Assembly (NCBI RefSeq): GCF_900163865.1
Contig: NZ_FUKU01000013.1
Span: forward strand, 434,001-498,000
Length of the DNA: 64,000 bases
Source: Sphingobacterium sp. JB170
GTDB taxonomy: Bacteria > Bacteroidota > Bacteroidia > Sphingobacteriales > Sphingobacteriaceae
Direction of reading: 5' to 3'
A program made the position numbers and the translations under genes. Below, piece by piece: positions 63,878-64,000 of the stretch. The notes under the pieces are model-generated. The model was not told the DNA's origin and did not search any database. It was given only the letters and a program-made list of their open reading frames with translations. The number at the start of each line of letters is the position of its first letter. Within the stretch, counting starts at the first letter, position 1.

Positions 63878-64000
63878 CAACCTTTTCTAACTATGCAAAC
63901 GTGTTCTTCCCTATAAAATATTAGTTGAAGCTTCGTAATTAATTGGCGTTCCCCGTCAGGCACCACCTCTATAATAACTGATCAGTTAAATACTTTAAAT

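Noticed and set aside
1..64000. CRISPR arrays
   Set aside because: No repeat-spacer pattern found. The five 24-bp-period units at 31688 have 6-base gaps, far too short for spacers, and no cas genes are present.

Overview
The window comes from a Bacteroidota genome, most likely Sphingobacteriaceae (Sphingobacterium or Pedobacter type). The evidence is the TonB-dependent receptors with CarboxypepD-like N-termini, the FecR/ECF pair, TAnnTTTG-type -7 boxes, GH43 and GH105 enzymes, and relics of RteC, RadC and DUF3408 genes typical of Bacteroidetes conjugative elements. The genus is inferred from gene style only.

Layout. (1) 1-6.0 kb: an iron or siderophore receptor operon on the minus strand (TonB receptor, methyltransferase, lipoprotein running off the left edge) and two PchR-like AraC regulators. 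(2) 6.0-13.3 kb: an accessory island with a truncated gene copy, a CPBP protease, small unknown genes, and an XRE regulator divergent from a tight four-gene cassette. That cassette encodes a GIN/DUF2807-like beta-helix protein and a protein with two tandem nucleotidyltransferase-HEPN-like units. (3) 13.3-27.5 kb: a large iron-uptake region. It holds an ECF sigma, FecR, STN-type TonB siderophore receptor and PepSY operon; a DUF3325-, DUF3649- and PepSY-type operon; a third PchR-like AraC gene plus a decayed copy of its 5' end; and a TonB receptor with a DUF4374 lipoprotein. Similar palindromes of the form TTATTTAG-N7-CTAAATAA, probably Fur boxes, lie at four of its promoters and those of region 1.

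(4) 27.5-39.0 kb: a decayed mobile-element region. It has two broken radC genes, two Walker-A fragments, a broken DUF3408 gene, an RteC fragment and other relics. Among them are live genes: a phosphoribosyltransferase, an AbiEi-like/Fic fusion preceded by five 24-bp-period direct repeats, two HxlR regulators each divergent from redox or membrane genes, and NAD(P)-binding oxidoreductases.

(5) 39.0-61.1 kb: a pectin/galacturonate locus. Exported enzymes (two GH105-type hydrolases, pectin methylesterase, two GH43 enzymes, rhamnogalacturonan acetylesterase) release and trim uronides. ExuT imports galacturonate. UxaC, UxaB, UxaA, KdgK and Eda convert it to pyruvate and glyceraldehyde-3-phosphate, which a GapN-like dehydrogenase oxidises. 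A LacI regulator follows, and two long palindromes are its candidate operators. No SusC/SusD pair and no polysaccharide lyase are present in the window. (6) 61.2-64 kb: tRNA-Lys(CTT), a small NTF2-like protein and a Tat-type Gfo/Idh/MocA oxidoreductase.

All functional names rest on reading the sequence by eye. No database search was run.
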